The position numbers were made by a program, and so were the translations under genes. This document shows positions 26,895 through 36,618 of a DNA stretch of 64,000 nucleotides, piece after piece (position 1 is the stretch's first letter; each line of letters opens with the position of its first letter). Below the pieces are notes generated by a model, which worked only from the letters and a program-made list of their open reading frames with translations, was not told where the DNA came from and made no database searches. Origin of the DNA: Methanomassiliicoccaceae archaeon DOK. GTDB lineage: Archaea; Thermoplasmatota; Thermoplasmata; Methanomassiliicoccales; Methanomethylophilaceae. The stretch covers positions 1,550,001 to 1,614,000 of the forward strand of contig CP047880.1 of the NCBI GenBank assembly GCA_009911715.1, in the 5' to 3' direction.

Positions 26895-27231
26895 GACGGG
26901 CCTTCTCGCGCCTCATGTCCTGGTACAGGGCGCCCCATTCGGACATCGCCTCCAGCAGGGGTATCAGCGTCTGCCCCGTCGTGGTCAGGGAGTACTCCAC
27001 CCACGGCGGGTTGTCGCTGACCACGTTGCGGTGAACGAGGCCGTCCGCCTCCAGCTCCTTCAGCTGGCGGCTCAGCACGTTCGCGTTGACATCCAGGAAG
27101 AAGGACGAGTGGAGTTGCCCGAACCTCTTCGGGCCGTTGACCAGCGCCCATATTATGTGCACGCGGTACTTGCCGCCCAGCAGGTCCAGCGTCGTGCTTA
27201 TCGGGGACTCCTCGAGGACTCTTCCGGCCAT
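26866..27231 (-). CDS. HxlR-family transcriptional regulator (second of a pair)
   Basis: A 121-residue winged-helix protein: LDLLGGKYRVHIIWALVNGPKRFGQL, then LSRQLKELEADGLVHRNV and VEYSLTTTGQTLIP are the HxlR recognition-helix and wing motifs. It lacks the N-terminal cysteine found in redox-sensing HxlR proteins (ESPIS where the neighbour has ECPVR). Its start lies 34 bases inside the upstream HxlR gene, so the two are co-translated. It overlaps the 3' end of the helicase gene on the other strand. Confidence 0.88.
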   Translation of the reverse strand: MAGRVLEESPISTTLDLLGGKYRVHIIWALVNGPKRFGQLHSSFFLDVNANVLSRQLKELEADGLVHRNVVSDNPPWVEYSLTTTGQTLIPLLEAMSEWGALYQDMRREKARLSGSSRSPG

Positions 27232-27593
27232 GATCGCATCCTCGCGCAGTCGGAGATCGGCAGACCCTCCTTCTCCAGATAGGATATGCCCCACTCGCTC
27301 ATGTGCCTGATCAGCGGTATCGCCGATCTTCCGAACTCCGTCAGACTGTACTCCGTCCGCGGAGGGACCACGGGGTAGACCTTGCGGGACACCAGGCCGT
27401 CCGCCTCCAGCTCCCTGAGCTGCTTGGTGATCATCTTGGAGGTCGCCTCGGGGACCAGTGCCTGGATCTCGCTGAACCTCTTCGTACCGCCCATCAGCCC
27501 CCACATGATGACTGATTTGTACTTCCCTCCGAGCAGACGGACGGTGGTCCTCACCGGACACTCCGCCTCTGCGATCGTCTGGTCGTGCTGCAT
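27198..27593 (-). CDS. HxlR-family transcriptional regulator (first of a pair)
   Basis: A 131-residue HxlR protein: AECPVRTTVRLLGGKYKSVIMWGL carries the conserved cysteine that senses electrophiles or oxidants in studied members, followed by TKQLRELEADGLVSRKVYPVVPPRTEYSLTEFG. It is transcribed away from a nitroreductase, the classic regulator-target arrangement, and the AT-rich interval between them (27594-27772) should hold its operator. The ATG at 27593 gives the usual short N-terminus. Confidence 0.9.
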   Translation of the reverse strand: MQHDQTIAEAECPVRTTVRLLGGKYKSVIMWGLMGGTKRFSEIQALVPEATSKMITKQLRELEADGLVSRKVYPVVPPRTEYSLTEFGRSAIPLIRHMSEWGISYLEKEGLPISDCARMRSWPEESSRSPR

Positions 27594-27772
27594 GCCATAG
27601 TATCTTTTTGTATAGTATATTTCATTGTGTATTGTACCTGCTATTTGTATATGGCAGACCATCTCATCACCGGAGGGTCGCAGGAAGCCCGTGAACGGGC
27701 CTGAAATGCCTCCGTCCTGCGACCCAAATTGAAATACGACAGCGACGTGACAAACCTAAACAGGTGATATCG

Positions 27773-28276
27773 ATGGATTTCAACGAACTCGTCAGAAGGA
27801 GATACTCCTCACGCGCCTACAAGCCCGACCCTGTCGAGGACGACAAGGTCCGCTCCATCCTCGAGGCTGGACGCCTGGCGCCGACAGCGAGGAACGACCA
27901 GCCGGTCCGCGTGATCGCGGTCAGATCCAAGGAGGGCCTGGCCAAGGTCGAGGAGGCCGGACACATCTACGACGCCCCTCTGGCCTTCATCGTGTACTCC
28001 GACAGGAACAAGACGTGGACGCGTAGCTACGACGGGATGAAGACAACCGACATCGACGCATCGATCGTCACCACCCAGATGATGTACGAGGCGACGGACA
28101 TGGGCCTCGGGACCCTGTGGGTGTGCATGTTCAAGCCCGATGTCATCAGGAAGAACTTCGGCCTTGACGACGACATGGTACCGGTAAACATACTGGCCGT
28201 CGGCTACAAGGACGACACCACTTCCAGGAACCACGGCGTCCGCATCCCCATGGACGAGTTCGTGAGATTCGTCTAA
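27773..28276 (+). CDS. Nitroreductase-family oxidoreductase
   Basis: A 167-residue FMN-dependent protein: FNELVRRRYSSRAYKPDPVEDDK at the N-terminus (phosphate-binding RR-S-R), LEAGRLAPTARNDQP, and GLGTLWVCMF with the C-terminal VGYKDD segment. It probably reduces quinones, nitro compounds or flavins. GGTGAT five bases ahead supports the ATG at 27773 over the in-frame GTG at 27764. The divergent HxlR pair is its likely regulator. Confidence 0.88.
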   Translation: MDFNELVRRRYSSRAYKPDPVEDDKVRSILEAGRLAPTARNDQPVRVIAVRSKEGLAKVEEAGHIYDAPLAFIVYSDRNKTWTRSYDGMKTTDIDASIVTTQMMYEATDMGLGTLWVCMFKPDVIRKNFGLDDDMVPVNILAVGYKDDTTSRNHGVRIPMDEFVRFV

Positions 28277-28303
28277 TTTAGGTTTATCTAAAACTCTTTA
28301 ACC
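28277..28303 (+). promoter_or_regulatory. Operator-like dyad and TATA region of the copper operon
   Basis: TTTAG-GTTTAT-CTAAA (28277-28292) is a dyad directly upstream of a TATA-like CTTTAACC, about 75-95 bases before copZ. The position fits a metal-responsive repressor site. The regulator is not identified here. Confidence 0.4.
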
Positions 28304-28373
28304 TCCCCTTACAATCCGGAGAGGTAGATGTCCGTGCGGACGACAGTCCCGCGGACCGGATACAGGTGATATG

Positions 28374-28595
28374 ATGACCAAGACAACTCTGAAGATCGAG
28401 GGAATGATGTGCGAGGGCTGCGTGAAGTCGGTGAGGGAGTCACTGGAGAAGACCGACAAGGTGACTTCCGTCGACGTCAACCTGAAGAAGGGCACAGCCA
28501 CGGTCGAGCACGGCGGTGCTAGCGACGAGGCTCTTATCAAGGCCGTCGTGGACGCCGGGTTCAGAGCGACCGTCAAGCACGGCCTGTTCTCATGA
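28374..28595 (+). CDS. copZ: Heavy-metal-associated (CopZ-like) chaperone
   Basis: A 73-residue single HMA domain with the metal-binding [11 protein letters not shown] (M-x-C-x2-C) loop and a ferredoxin-like fold pattern. It probably delivers Cu(I) to the ATPase encoded downstream, with which it overlaps by four bases. Two adjacent ATGs (28371, 28374) are possible; GGTGAT directly upstream favours the second. Confidence 0.9.
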   Translation: MTKTTLKIEGMMCEGCVKSVRESLEKTDKVTSVDVNLKKGTATVEHGGASDEALIKAVVDAGFRATVKHGLFS

Positions 28596-30805
28596 AGACC
28601 AAGATAATCCGTGTCGGCGGCATGACCTGCGCCGCGTGCGTGGGCCGTGTCGAAGGGGCCCTCAGAGCTGTCGATGGGGTCCAATCGGCCGTCGCCAACA
28701 TCGGCAACAACACCGCCACCGTCGTCTTCGACGAATCCAGGACGACGGAGGAGGAGCTCGCCGCCGCCATTAAGGGGGCGGGGTACCAGGTTATCAGCGA
28801 GAACCGCGCCGAGGCAGCGGAGCAGGAGAGACGTGACCTCGACGTTCGTCGCCGCGACCTCTGGATCTCCATAGTCTTCGCCGTGATCCTGAGCGTCATA
28901 GCCATGGGCCACATGTTCGGCCTGGAGATCCCTCTGGAACCCCTGCCGTTCTGCCTGGTCCAGCTGGCCCTCTGCATCCCGATCATGTACGGCGGGAGGA
29001 GGTTCTACAAGAAGGGCATCCCCGCGCTGTTCACCAGGAACCCAACCATGGACTCGCTCGTGTCCCTGGGGACCCTGGCGTCCCTGTGCATGGGCCTGTA
29101 CAACACGTACCTCGTCTACAGCGGCGACACGGGTGCGATGCATTCCCTGAGCTACGACTCCGTAGGGATGATCATCGCGCTGGTGAGCGTTGGCAAGTAC
29201 CTCGAGGCCAGGTCCAAGATGCGCACCAACGACTCCCTGAGGAAGCTCGTTTCTCTGGCCCCAGACCAGGCGACAGTCATAAGGGACGGGGCGGAGGTCG
29301 TGGTGCCCGCCTCCGAACTGGCGGTCGGCGACACCGTCCTCATCAGACCCGGCGAGAAGGTCCCCGCGGACGCGACCGTCCTGTCCGGGGAGTCTTCGGT
29401 GAACGAGTCGATGCTCACGGGAGAGAGCATCCCCGTGGACAAGAGGGCCGGGGACACGCTCTACGGTGCGACCGTCAACGGATCCGGCAGCCTCAGAGCC
29501 AGGATCGAGAAGACAGGCGAGGACACGGTCCTGTTCCAGATTGCCCGCATGATGGAGATGGCCCAGGGCACGAAGGCCCCTGTCGCGAACATCGCGGACA
29601 GGGTCGCCGCGGTGTTCGTCCCGTCCGTCATCGTCGTTGCCGTCCTGGTCTTCATCGGATGGATGCTCGCCGGGCGCGACGTCCAGTTCAGCCTGACGAT
29701 CGCGATCTCGATCCTCGTCATAGCATGTCCGTGCGCGCTCGGACTCGCCACCCCGATAGCCATCGTTGTGGGTACGGGTCGCGGCTCGCAGTACGGCATC
29801 CTGTTCAAGACGGCGTCCTCCCTGGAGGCCGCTGCCAGGATAGACACCGTCGTCCTGGACAAGACGGGAACATGCACTGTCGGGCATCCCGCTGTGAACT
29901 CCGTCTCCGACGGATCCGTCGTCGGCATCGTCGCTGCTGCGGAGATAGACTCCGAACATCCGCTTGCCCAGGCCATAGTCAGGTACGCCAGGGAGACGGG
30001 GGCCACCATCCCGCCACACTCGGGCTTCGAGAGCGTCACGGGAGGCGGCGTGAGATGCGAGGTCGACGGCCGTATGGTGCTCGTCGGGAGCACAAGGTTC
30101 CTCAGGGAGGAGGGGATCGACGTCCCGGAGGGCGCCGACGACCTAGCCTCCTCGGGAATGACCTGCATCCTGGCCGCCATCGACGGGCGTTACGCCACCA
30201 CCATAGCCATATCCGATCCGATCCGCGAGGAGAGCCCGTCTGCCATCAGGTCGATGCACGAGGACGGCCTCAGGGTCATGATGGTCACCGGGGACAGAAG
30301 GGATACCGCCGAGCACATCGCGTCCGAGCTGGGCATCGACGAGGTCCATGCCGAGACCAAGCCCGGGGACAAGCTGGAGATCGTCAGGAACCTCCAGGTG
30401 TCGCAGGCCCGCGTCGCGATGACCGGGGATGGGATCAACGACGCCCCCGCACTAACCCAGGCGGACGTGGGGATAGCTGTGGGGTCGGGTACGGACATAG
30501 CCATAGAATCCGCGGACATAGTGATGATGAACGACGACCTGCGCAGCGTCCCGGCGGCGCTGGAGATCGGCAGGGCTACGCTGAGGAACATCAAGGAGAA
30601 CCTGTTCTTCGCGTTCTGCTACAACGTGGTCTGCATACCGATCGCGGCCGGACTCCCCGTGCTGCTCGGATACGACGGCCTCGTGGACCAGATGCCGATG
30701 ATATCCGCCCTGGCGATGTCCTGCTCCTCGGTGTCGGTCGTGGCCAACGCCCTGAGGCTGAGAGGATTCAGACCGAGGGCTCTCGCAGAAGCTCGGCATA
30801 GGTGA
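28592..30805 (+). CDS. copA: Copper-translocating P1B-type ATPase
   Basis: A 737-residue membrane ATPase. It has one N-terminal HMA domain (GGMTCAAC), eight predicted membrane spans, the metal-transport CPC motif near residue 378, the phosphorylation loop DKTGTCT near 423 and [10 protein letters not shown] near 611. It exports Cu(I) or a similar soft metal with the CopZ-like chaperone. The residue after DKTGT is Cys, where most P-type ATPases have Leu, Ile or Val. The 3' end overlaps dph6 on the other strand by 38 bases. Confidence 0.95.
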   Translation: MKTKIIRVGGMTCAACVGRVEGALRAVDGVQSAVANIGNNTATVVFDESRTTEEELAAAIKGAGYQVISENRAEAAEQERRDLDVRRRDLWISIVFAVILSVIAMGHMFGLEIPLEPLPFCLVQLALCIPIMYGGRRFYKKGIPALFTRNPTMDSLVSLGTLASLCMGLYNTYLVYSGDTGAMHSLSYDSVGMIIALVSVGKYLEARSKMRTNDSLRKLVSLAPDQATVIRDGAEVVVPASELAVGDTVLIRPGEKVPADATVLSGESSVNESMLTGESIPVDKRAGDTLYGATVNGSGSLRARIEKTGEDTVLFQIARMMEMAQGTKAPVANIADRVAAVFVPSVIVVAVLVFIGWMLAGRDVQFSLTIAISILVIACPCALGLATPIAIVVGTGRGSQYGILFKTASSLEAAARIDTVVLDKTGTCTVGHPAVNSVSDGSVVGIVAAAEIDSEHPLAQAIVRYARETGATIPPHSGFESVTGGGVRCEVDGRMVLVGSTRFLREEGIDVPEGADDLASSGMTCILAAIDGRYATTIAISDPIREESPSAIRSMHEDGLRVMMVTGDRRDTAEHIASELGIDEVHAETKPGDKLEIVRNLQVSQARVAMTGDGINDAPALTQADVGIAVGSGTDIAIESADIVMMNDDLRSVPAALEIGRATLRNIKENLFFAFCYNVVCIPIAAGLPVLLGYDGLVDQMPMISALAMSCSSVSVVANALRLRGFRPRALAEARHR

Positions 30806-31448
30806 CCCGGAGGGTGCCTGCACCCTTCTTCCAATCCTTCTCGAAACCTGTTATCCCCAGAGGCCTGGAGTGCATCGGGGAGTCGAGGGTGAGGGACTCG
30901 TACTCCCCTCCCTCGCCCATTATGCTGATCCCGTACCTCTCGCGCAGTTCCCTGAGCTCGGCCACGGACTCCTCGTCGATCGGCCTGCCCAGCCAGGACT
31001 CGTCCAGGCCCTCGGCATAGCACCCGACGATGACGGCGCGGATACCCGAGGCCAGGAACTGCTCCATCAGCATGTCCTGGTCCTTCCTCCACATGGGGGT
31101 GATGACCCTGAGCCCGAGGTCCCCGCAGACCATGTTCATGCGGTCCCACTGGTAGTCCGACCATATCGCGCCTGTCACGACCCCGTCTACGTCGAGGCCC
31201 TCGAGAGCGTGCCTGAGGCCGACCATGTCGCCCTCCTCCGTGCCCGTGCTGCGGGCAGTGACCAGATCCTTTCCCATGGACTCCGCCATGAGGGGGACGA
31301 TGCCCAGGTTCGGCGTGTGGAAGATCCAGGAGGCCTCGTCGTCCGGGACGATGTTGACGAGGTACGGCACCTCGTGGCCCATCTGTTCGGCGAGGTAGAG
31401 CGAGAACGTGGAGTCCTTTCCGCCGGAATACAGGGAAGCAAGCCTCAT
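30768..31448 (-). CDS. dph6: Diphthine-ammonia ligase
   Basis: A 226-residue ATP-pyrophosphatase-fold protein: [15 protein letters not shown] is the PP-loop, and [21 protein letters not shown] and [14 protein letters not shown] are the Dph6/MJ0570 family signatures. It catalyses the last step of diphthamide formation on elongation factor 2. The ATG at 31448 gives the standard start ([13 protein letters not shown]). Convergent with copA and divergent from rpiA. Confidence 0.92.
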   Translation of the reverse strand: MRLASLYSGGKDSTFSLYLAEQMGHEVPYLVNIVPDDEASWIFHTPNLGIVPLMAESMGKDLVTARSTGTEEGDMVGLRHALEGLDVDGVVTGAIWSDYQWDRMNMVCGDLGLRVITPMWRKDQDMLMEQFLASGIRAVIVGCYAEGLDESWLGRPIDEESVAELRELRERYGISIMGEGGEYESLTLDSPMHSRPLGITGFEKDWKKGAGTLRVTYAELLREPSV

Positions 31449-31548
31449 GACGGTCCCGTATGCCTGTGGCACTTAAATCTGTGGCTCCGCCGTGATGGAA
31501 CCCTTAATTAGATGTACGGACTACGAGAGGGCACTGGATGGTGGAACC

Positions 31549-32244
31549 ATGGACGCCGCGGAAATGAAGAAGATCGTCGCAGAGAAAGCAGTTGACACCT
31601 TCGTGAAGGACGGCATGAACGTCGGACTCGGCACCGGATCCACCGCATACTTCGCCATCAAGAGGATCGGACAGCTCGTAGCCGACGGATACGACCTCAC
31701 ATGCGTCGCCACATCCGTCCAGAGCGAGAACCTGGCCAGGGAGAGCGGGATAAAGGTCGTCGACCTGGACGAGGTCGACAAGCTCGACGTGACCATCGAC
31801 GGTGCGGACGAGGTCGACCCGAAGATGCAGCTCGTCAAGGGTCTCGGAGGCGCTCTCCTCAGGGAGAAGATCGTCGCCGCGGCCACCGTCAGGGAGGTCA
31901 TCATCGTGGACGAATCCAAGCTCGTCGAGAAGCTCGGCACCAAGGCTCCGCTCCCGGTGGAGGTGCTCAGGTTCGGACACGAGCACACCAGATACGCGCT
32001 CGAGAGGCAGGGATGCAAGCCGGAGCTCAGGATGAGGGATGGGGAGCCGTTCGTCACTGACGGCGGGAACTACATCTACGACTGCAGGTTCCCCGAGGGC
32101 ATATCCAACCCGTTCTTCCTGGAGTCCAGGATCGACGTCATCCCGGGCGTCGTGGAGAACGGCCTGTTCCTGAACACGGCGTTCGACGTGCTGGTGTCCA
32201 GACAGGACGGCACGGTCTCCAGGATGTCGGGCGAGCAGGCCTGA
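31549..32244 (+). CDS. rpiA: Ribose-5-phosphate isomerase A
   Basis: A 231-residue enzyme that interconverts ribose 5-phosphate and ribulose 5-phosphate. The motifs GLGTGSTAYFAI, DGADEVDP (catalytic Asp region) and KGLGGALLREKIVA are conserved, and the length is standard. I choose the ATG at 31549, which puts the first helix (MKKIVAEKAVDTFVKDGM) at the N-terminus. It is a single gene with TTAATTAG about 45 bases upstream. Confidence 0.95.
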   Translation: MDAAEMKKIVAEKAVDTFVKDGMNVGLGTGSTAYFAIKRIGQLVADGYDLTCVATSVQSENLARESGIKVVDLDEVDKLDVTIDGADEVDPKMQLVKGLGGALLREKIVAAATVREVIIVDESKLVEKLGTKAPLPVEVLRFGHEHTRYALERQGCKPELRMRDGEPFVTDGGNYIYDCRFPEGISNPFFLESRIDVIPGVVENGLFLNTAFDVLVSRQDGTVSRMSGEQA

Positions 32245-32350
32245 GACACCCTGATTCGCCCCCCTTAAGTACCGCTAAGAGGGGGCATACCATTTTATAT
32301 AACCCCGATATTAGCACGTTCCTGATTCAATTCATCAGGGTTGATTAATC

Positions 32351-32629
32351 ATGAAGATGCCCAGGACCGTCAAGAGATACTGTCCCTACTGCAAGGCCCA
32401 CACCGAGCAGGAAGTGGAGAGGGTCAAGAAGAAGAAAGCCAGCGAGCTCAAATGGGGTCAGAGGAGATTCAGAAAGGTCACCGCCGGTTACGGAGGTTTC
32501 CCCAGGCCCAAGCCCGAGGGAAGGGAGAAGCCCACCAAGAGGATCAACCTCAGGTACAGGTGCACCCAGTGCAAGAAGGCCAATGTCTCCCCCTGCATCC
32601 GCGCGAAGAAATTCGAGCTCACGGAGTGA
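32351..32629 (+). CDS. rpl44e: 50S ribosomal protein L44e
   Basis: A 92-residue zinc-binding ribosomal protein: YCPYCKAHTEQEVERVKKK and, near the end, YRCTQCKKANVSPCIRAKKFEL give the two C-x2-C pairs. It heads the conserved archaeal run L44e-S27e-aIF2alpha-Nop10. A TATA-like TTTTATATAA lies near 32292. Confidence 0.96.
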   Translation: MKMPRTVKRYCPYCKAHTEQEVERVKKKKASELKWGQRRFRKVTAGYGGFPRPKPEGREKPTKRINLRYRCTQCKKANVSPCIRAKKFELTE

Positions 32630-32633
32630 TCAC

Positions 32634-32801
32634 ATGACCGGAGATTTCATCAAGATCAAGTGCCCGGACTGCGCCAACGAGCAGATCGCTTTCAGGAAAG
32701 CAGCCACCAAGGTCACCTGCCACGTCTGCGGCGCCACACTCATCGTCCCCAAGGGCGGTGTCGGTGACGTCAAGGGCGAGATCCTCGAGGTCGTCGGCTG
32801 A
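32634..32801 (+). CDS. rps27e: 30S ribosomal protein S27e
   Basis: A 55-residue zinc-ribbon protein with CPDCANEQIAF and CHVCGATLIVPKGG (two C-x2-C pairs), typical of S27e. It starts four bases after L44e ends and its last base is shared with the aIF2-alpha start. Confidence 0.95.
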   Translation: MTGDFIKIKCPDCANEQIAFRKAATKVTCHVCGATLIVPKGGVGDVKGEILEVVG

Positions 32802-33583
32802 TGTCGAGAGTCAGGGGCTTTCCCGAGCACGGCGAGCTCGTCGTCTGCACCGTGAAGAACGTCAAGAACTTCGGTGCGTTCGTCACACTCGATGAGTACG
32901 ACGACAAAGAGGGGTTCGTCCACGTAAGGGATGTCGCCACTGGCTGGGTCAAGTACATCAGAGACTACATCAGGGAAGGGCAGAAGATAGTCTGCAAGGT
33001 CCTGGGCGTAGATTCTTCTAAAGGTCACATCGACCTTTCCCTGAAATCAGTAAACGAGCACCAGAAGAGAGAGAAGATCCAGCAGTGGAAGAACGAGAAG
33101 AAGGCCGAGAAGCTCGTGGAGATCATCGCCGAAAGGATGGGAATCTCCGTCGACGACGCCTACGACGAGTTCGGCAACGACCTGCTGGAGACCTACGAGA
33201 CACTCTACGGTGCGTTCGAAGCCGTCGTCGCCGACCCCGAGGACTTCCTCTCGGAATTCTCCGGCGACTGGACGGACACATTCATCGAGGTGGCGAAGGA
33301 GAACGTCGTCCCGCCGTCGGTCCAGATCGACGGAATCCTGGAGATGACATCCTCCGCACCCGACGGCATGGAGCTCGTCAAGCACGCGCTCATGGCCGGC
33401 CTCGAGGCTGCCGACGGCGCCGATGTCGAGATCACGTGCGTCGGATGCCCCAAATACAGGGTCGTCGTCAACGCCGCCGAGTACAAGGAGGCGGAGGAGG
33501 TCATGAGGAACGTCTCGGCCGCCGCCGTCAACGACCTCGTCTCCAACGGCGGAACCGCCAGTCTCAAGCGCGAGAGCAAGTGA
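32801..33583 (+). CDS. eif2a: Translation initiation factor 2 subunit alpha
   Basis: A 260-residue protein with an N-terminal S1 domain (GELVVCTVKNVKNFGAFVTLDEYDDKEGFVHVRDV), a helical domain and a C-terminal alpha-beta domain. It is the alpha subunit of the aIF2 trimer that brings initiator Met-tRNA to the ribosome. The order after S27e and before Nop10 is conserved in archaea. Confidence 0.95.
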   Translation: MSRVRGFPEHGELVVCTVKNVKNFGAFVTLDEYDDKEGFVHVRDVATGWVKYIRDYIREGQKIVCKVLGVDSSKGHIDLSLKSVNEHQKREKIQQWKNEKKAEKLVEIIAERMGISVDDAYDEFGNDLLETYETLYGAFEAVVADPEDFLSEFSGDWTDTFIEVAKENVVPPSVQIDGILEMTSSAPDGMELVKHALMAGLEAADGADVEITCVGCPKYRVVVNAAEYKEAEEVMRNVSAAAVNDLVSNGGTASLKRESK

Positions 33584-33584
33584 G

Positions 33585-33773
33585 ATGAAGTCGCGTCTCA
33601 GGAAATGCCCCTCCTGCGGGAAGTACACACTCCTGGACGCATGCAGGCACTGCGGCGTCGCCACGTTCTGCCCGGTGCCTCCGAGATACTCCCCGGAGGA
33701 CCGCATGGGGGAGTACCGCAGGATATCGATCGTACAGGAGTATGGGGAGAATGGAAAGCTACGTCAGCTTTGA
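33585..33773 (+). CDS. nop10: H/ACA ribonucleoprotein subunit Nop10
   Basis: A 62-residue protein: an N-terminal zinc ribbon (RKCPSCGKYTLLDACRHCG) and the PPRYSPEDRMGEYRR segment that wraps the pseudouridine synthase Cbf5. It supports RNA-guided pseudouridylation. The start follows aIF2-alpha after one base; its 3' end overlaps the PAC2 gene by 23 bases. Confidence 0.95.
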   Translation: MKSRLRKCPSCGKYTLLDACRHCGVATFCPVPPRYSPEDRMGEYRRISIVQEYGENGKLRQL

Positions 33774-34497
33774 CTGCAGGCCGGAACTGAGGAGGCCCGT
33801 CATCATCGAGGGGCTCCCGGGCGTCGGCAACGTCGGCAAACTGGTCGCCGACCTTATGGCCGAGCAGCTCGGAGCGAAACGCATGATGCGCATTTTCTCC
33901 CCCGAACTCCCGCCGCAGGTCCTCGTCGACGACGAATGCATCGCGAACACGGCCTGCTGCGAGGCCTGGTACGCGGACATCGGGGAGAGGGATGCGGTCT
34001 TCATCCTTGGAGACTACCAGGCCACCACACCCATAGGCCAGTACATACTGTCCGACGAAACGTTCAGGATGTTCCTGAAGTACGACCCCTCGCTCATCGT
34101 CACCCTGGGCGGCTACGGCACAGGCGCTCTCGTTCCCGCACCCCGCGTCCTCGGTGCCGTGTCGGATCCCGACATGAAGCCCGCACTCGAGGAGGCCGGC
34201 GTCGGCTTCTACCCGTCGGAGCCGCAGGGAGGCATCGTAGGTGCCGCCGCGATGTTCCTCGGTTTCGGATCCATCTACGGGATCCCCTCTGTTTGCATCA
34301 TGGGCGAGACGTCCGGATACATCGTCGACTACAGGAGTGCCAGGAACGTGCTGGATGCGTTGTGCAACTACCTCGGCATACACGTAGATGCGTCCTCGTA
34401 CCAGGAGCAGATCGACCAGATAGACACAGCCAGCACGATGCTCGCATCGGACTCCCAGAACGACGGGGACGACGAGGATCTGGTGTACATTCGTTGA
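33751..34497 (+). CDS. PAC2-family proteasome assembly chaperone homologue
   Basis: A 248-residue PAC2-family protein: PVIIEGLPGVGNVGKLVADLM at the N-terminus, LGGYGTGALV and GIVGAAAMFLGFGSIYGIP later. Archaeal PAC2-type proteins (PbaB-like) help assemble proteasome alpha rings or related complexes. The last ~30 residues are acidic and probably unstructured. An ATG at 33742 would add three residues. It is the end gene of the L44e operon. Confidence 0.87.
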   Translation: MESYVSFDCRPELRRPVIIEGLPGVGNVGKLVADLMAEQLGAKRMMRIFSPELPPQVLVDDECIANTACCEAWYADIGERDAVFILGDYQATTPIGQYILSDETFRMFLKYDPSLIVTLGGYGTGALVPAPRVLGAVSDPDMKPALEEAGVGFYPSEPQGGIVGAAAMFLGFGSIYGIPSVCIMGETSGYIVDYRSARNVLDALCNYLGIHVDASSYQEQIDQIDTASTMLASDSQNDGDDEDLVYIR

Positions 34498-34539
34498 ACC
34501 GAACTCAAAAGATTTTAGTTAATTAGTCGATTCCTTTTT

Positions 34540-36618
34540 GTGCAAAGGGTATCGGCTGCGAAGCTTCTGAATGGCAAGCGTGTCAAGGATTTCGTGGGAA
34601 GACGCGAGATCATCCTATTCATAGGCGCAGCCATAATTACCCAGATCGTCTCCAGCATCAGCTACCAGCTGCCCGTCAACATAATGCCGAACCTGGCGCT
34701 CTGTCCCGTTATCGGCCTGCTGTTCGGTCCCTTCGCTTCGCTGGGCGTCAACCTGGTCAGCCTCATCGACAACGTGTACATGGGGTACTCGCCGCTCTAC
34801 TGCTGCCTGAACCTCCTCACGATGTTCCTGACATCGTACATCCCGTACAGGCTCTGGTACAGCGTGGGCCTCGACAGGGACGACCGCCCGCCGGTCCTGG
34901 ATTCCGTCCGCAACATCACCAAGTTCGTCGTGATGATGATGGTGTCCAGCCTTGTGTACACCGTGCTGTACAACATAACGTACGGGCTCACGGACGGACA
35001 GTTCATCCTCAACTTCGAGGACGTCGTCCGCTTCATCAACGTGCTCTCGTTCTCGTTCCTCTTCGGACTGGCTGCGATCCTGCTTCTGAGGTACCTCGGA
35101 ATAAAGTTCTACAGCCCGAAGTTCGGAGGCACGCCCGACGACTTCAGACGCTCCGTCGACCCCAGGTTCTACGACATGATCCTGGTGCTCGGGATCCTGC
35201 TCCCGCTACTGGTCCTCAACCTGTCGCCAACAGGACCGGCCATCCCCGCGATCGGGGTTCTGACCTATGCGCTGCTGTTCGCTTTCCTGCTCAAGCCCGT
35301 GGAGTCCGCCAGTATGGACGAGCTCACGGTCAGGATCAAGGGACTCGAGATCAACAAGTTCAACAGGAGCCTGATCGAGCGCATGATCGTGATCTTCATC
35401 ATCTACGGTCTGCTGATCTGCCTCGCTTTCGGAGCGGCGGCTTCCATCGGGATCCTGAACGACGTGTTCGGATGGGGATACGACATCACGGTCCTGTTCT
35501 ACATGAGCATGGGGCTGCTGGTGTTCTTCGTTCCGGCCATGATATTCCTGTGGTACCTCGAGAAGTACGTGACGGACCCCGTGGGAGAGCTGTCTGAGGC
35601 CTCGAGGAACTTCATCAGCAGCGACCACGAGTTCTCCAGCGAGGAGTTCGAGTACAGCTGCAGGGACCTGGTCAACCAGGACTCCGAGATAGGGGAGCTC
35701 GCCAGGTCCCTGACGAAGATGACCGGCGACATAGAAGAGTACGTCGAGGACCTGAGGATGCTGAACAGCCAGCAGGAGATGTACAGGGCGGAGCTAAACG
35801 TCGCCAAGAACATCCAGGAGTCCTTCGTGCCCACCAACTTCTCAATAGTCGACGGCAGCGGCGCGTCAATCGCCGCGGTCATGGATGCGGCGAAGTACGT
35901 CGGAGGAGACTTCTACGACTTCTTCATGATAGACACCGACCACCTGGCGATATCCATCGGAGACGTGTCCGGGAAGGGAGTGCCCGCCGCCCTGTTCATG
36001 GCCGTCACCAAGTCCCTGATCGAGGGACAGTCCCGCCCGGGATTCACCCCCGACGAGATATTCAGCAAGGTCAACATTGGTCTGTGCAGGAACAACGAGG
36101 AGTTCATGTTCGTGACATCCTGGTTGGGGATACTGGAGCTCGAGACCGGAAGGCTGACGTACTGCAGCGCCGGCCACAACCCCCCGGTGCTGATTAGGCT
36201 CGACCAGGACCCGGTGCTCCTCACCACCAAGCAGTGCCTGGTCCTCGGAGCCAGGGAGGGCATAACATACACCTCCGACGAGATAGTGATGGAGCCTGGG
36301 GACAGGATCCTGCTGTACACGGACGGTGTCACCGAGGCGAACGACCACTTCGACAGCTTCTATCAGACTGACCGTCTCATGGCGAAGATGAAGGAGTGCG
36401 ACAGCATGCCCCTCGACGACCAGATACGCGCGATCGTCGACGACATCAATGAGTTCACGAAGGGAGCCACCCAGTTCGACGACATGACAATGCTGATGAT
36501 GAGGTACGACGGGAAGAAGAAGTCAGCTGAGGCTCTTCTCGATCGTGAGGACGTTGCGCCCTCCGTCGCGCCTGTAGCTGATGCCGTCGACGTTCCTCTT
36601 GACAAGGAAGATTCCTAA
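34540..36618 (+). CDS. Membrane SpoIIE/RsbU-type serine phosphatase
   Basis: A 692-residue protein that starts at a GTG. Residues 20-350 hold about ten membrane spans (an ECF-S/MASE-like first half, then a second membrane block), followed by a HAMP-like segment (EKYVTDPVGELSEASRNF), a coiled coil and a PP2C/SpoIIE phosphatase domain (residues ~420-660) with AAKYVGGDFYDFF, GDVSGKGVPAALFM and LYTDGVTEA, which carry the metal-binding Asp residues. In bacteria such enzymes dephosphorylate a STAS anti-anti-sigma factor in response to a signal. RsbW- and STAS-like genes lie next door, so they are the likely partners. Its 3' end overlaps the RsbW-like gene by 96 bases. Confidence 0.9.
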   Translation: MQRVSAAKLLNGKRVKDFVGRREIILFIGAAIITQIVSSISYQLPVNIMPNLALCPVIGLLFGPFASLGVNLVSLIDNVYMGYSPLYCCLNLLTMFLTSYIPYRLWYSVGLDRDDRPPVLDSVRNITKFVVMMMVSSLVYTVLYNITYGLTDGQFILNFEDVVRFINVLSFSFLFGLAAILLLRYLGIKFYSPKFGGTPDDFRRSVDPRFYDMILVLGILLPLLVLNLSPTGPAIPAIGVLTYALLFAFLLKPVESASMDELTVRIKGLEINKFNRSLIERMIVIFIIYGLLICLAFGAAASIGILNDVFGWGYDITVLFYMSMGLLVFFVPAMIFLWYLEKYVTDPVGELSEASRNFISSDHEFSSEEFEYSCRDLVNQDSEIGELARSLTKMTGDIEEYVEDLRMLNSQQEMYRAELNVAKNIQESFVPTNFSIVDGSGASIAAVMDAAKYVGGDFYDFFMIDTDHLAISIGDVSGKGVPAALFMAVTKSLIEGQSRPGFTPDEIFSKVNIGLCRNNEEFMFVTSWLGILELETGRLTYCSAGHNPPVLIRLDQDPVLLTTKQCLVLGAREGITYTSDEIVMEPGDRILLYTDGVTEANDHFDSFYQTDRLMAKMKECDSMPLDDQIRAIVDDINEFTKGATQFDDMTMLMMRYDGKKKSAEALLDREDVAPSVAPVADAVDVPLDKEDS

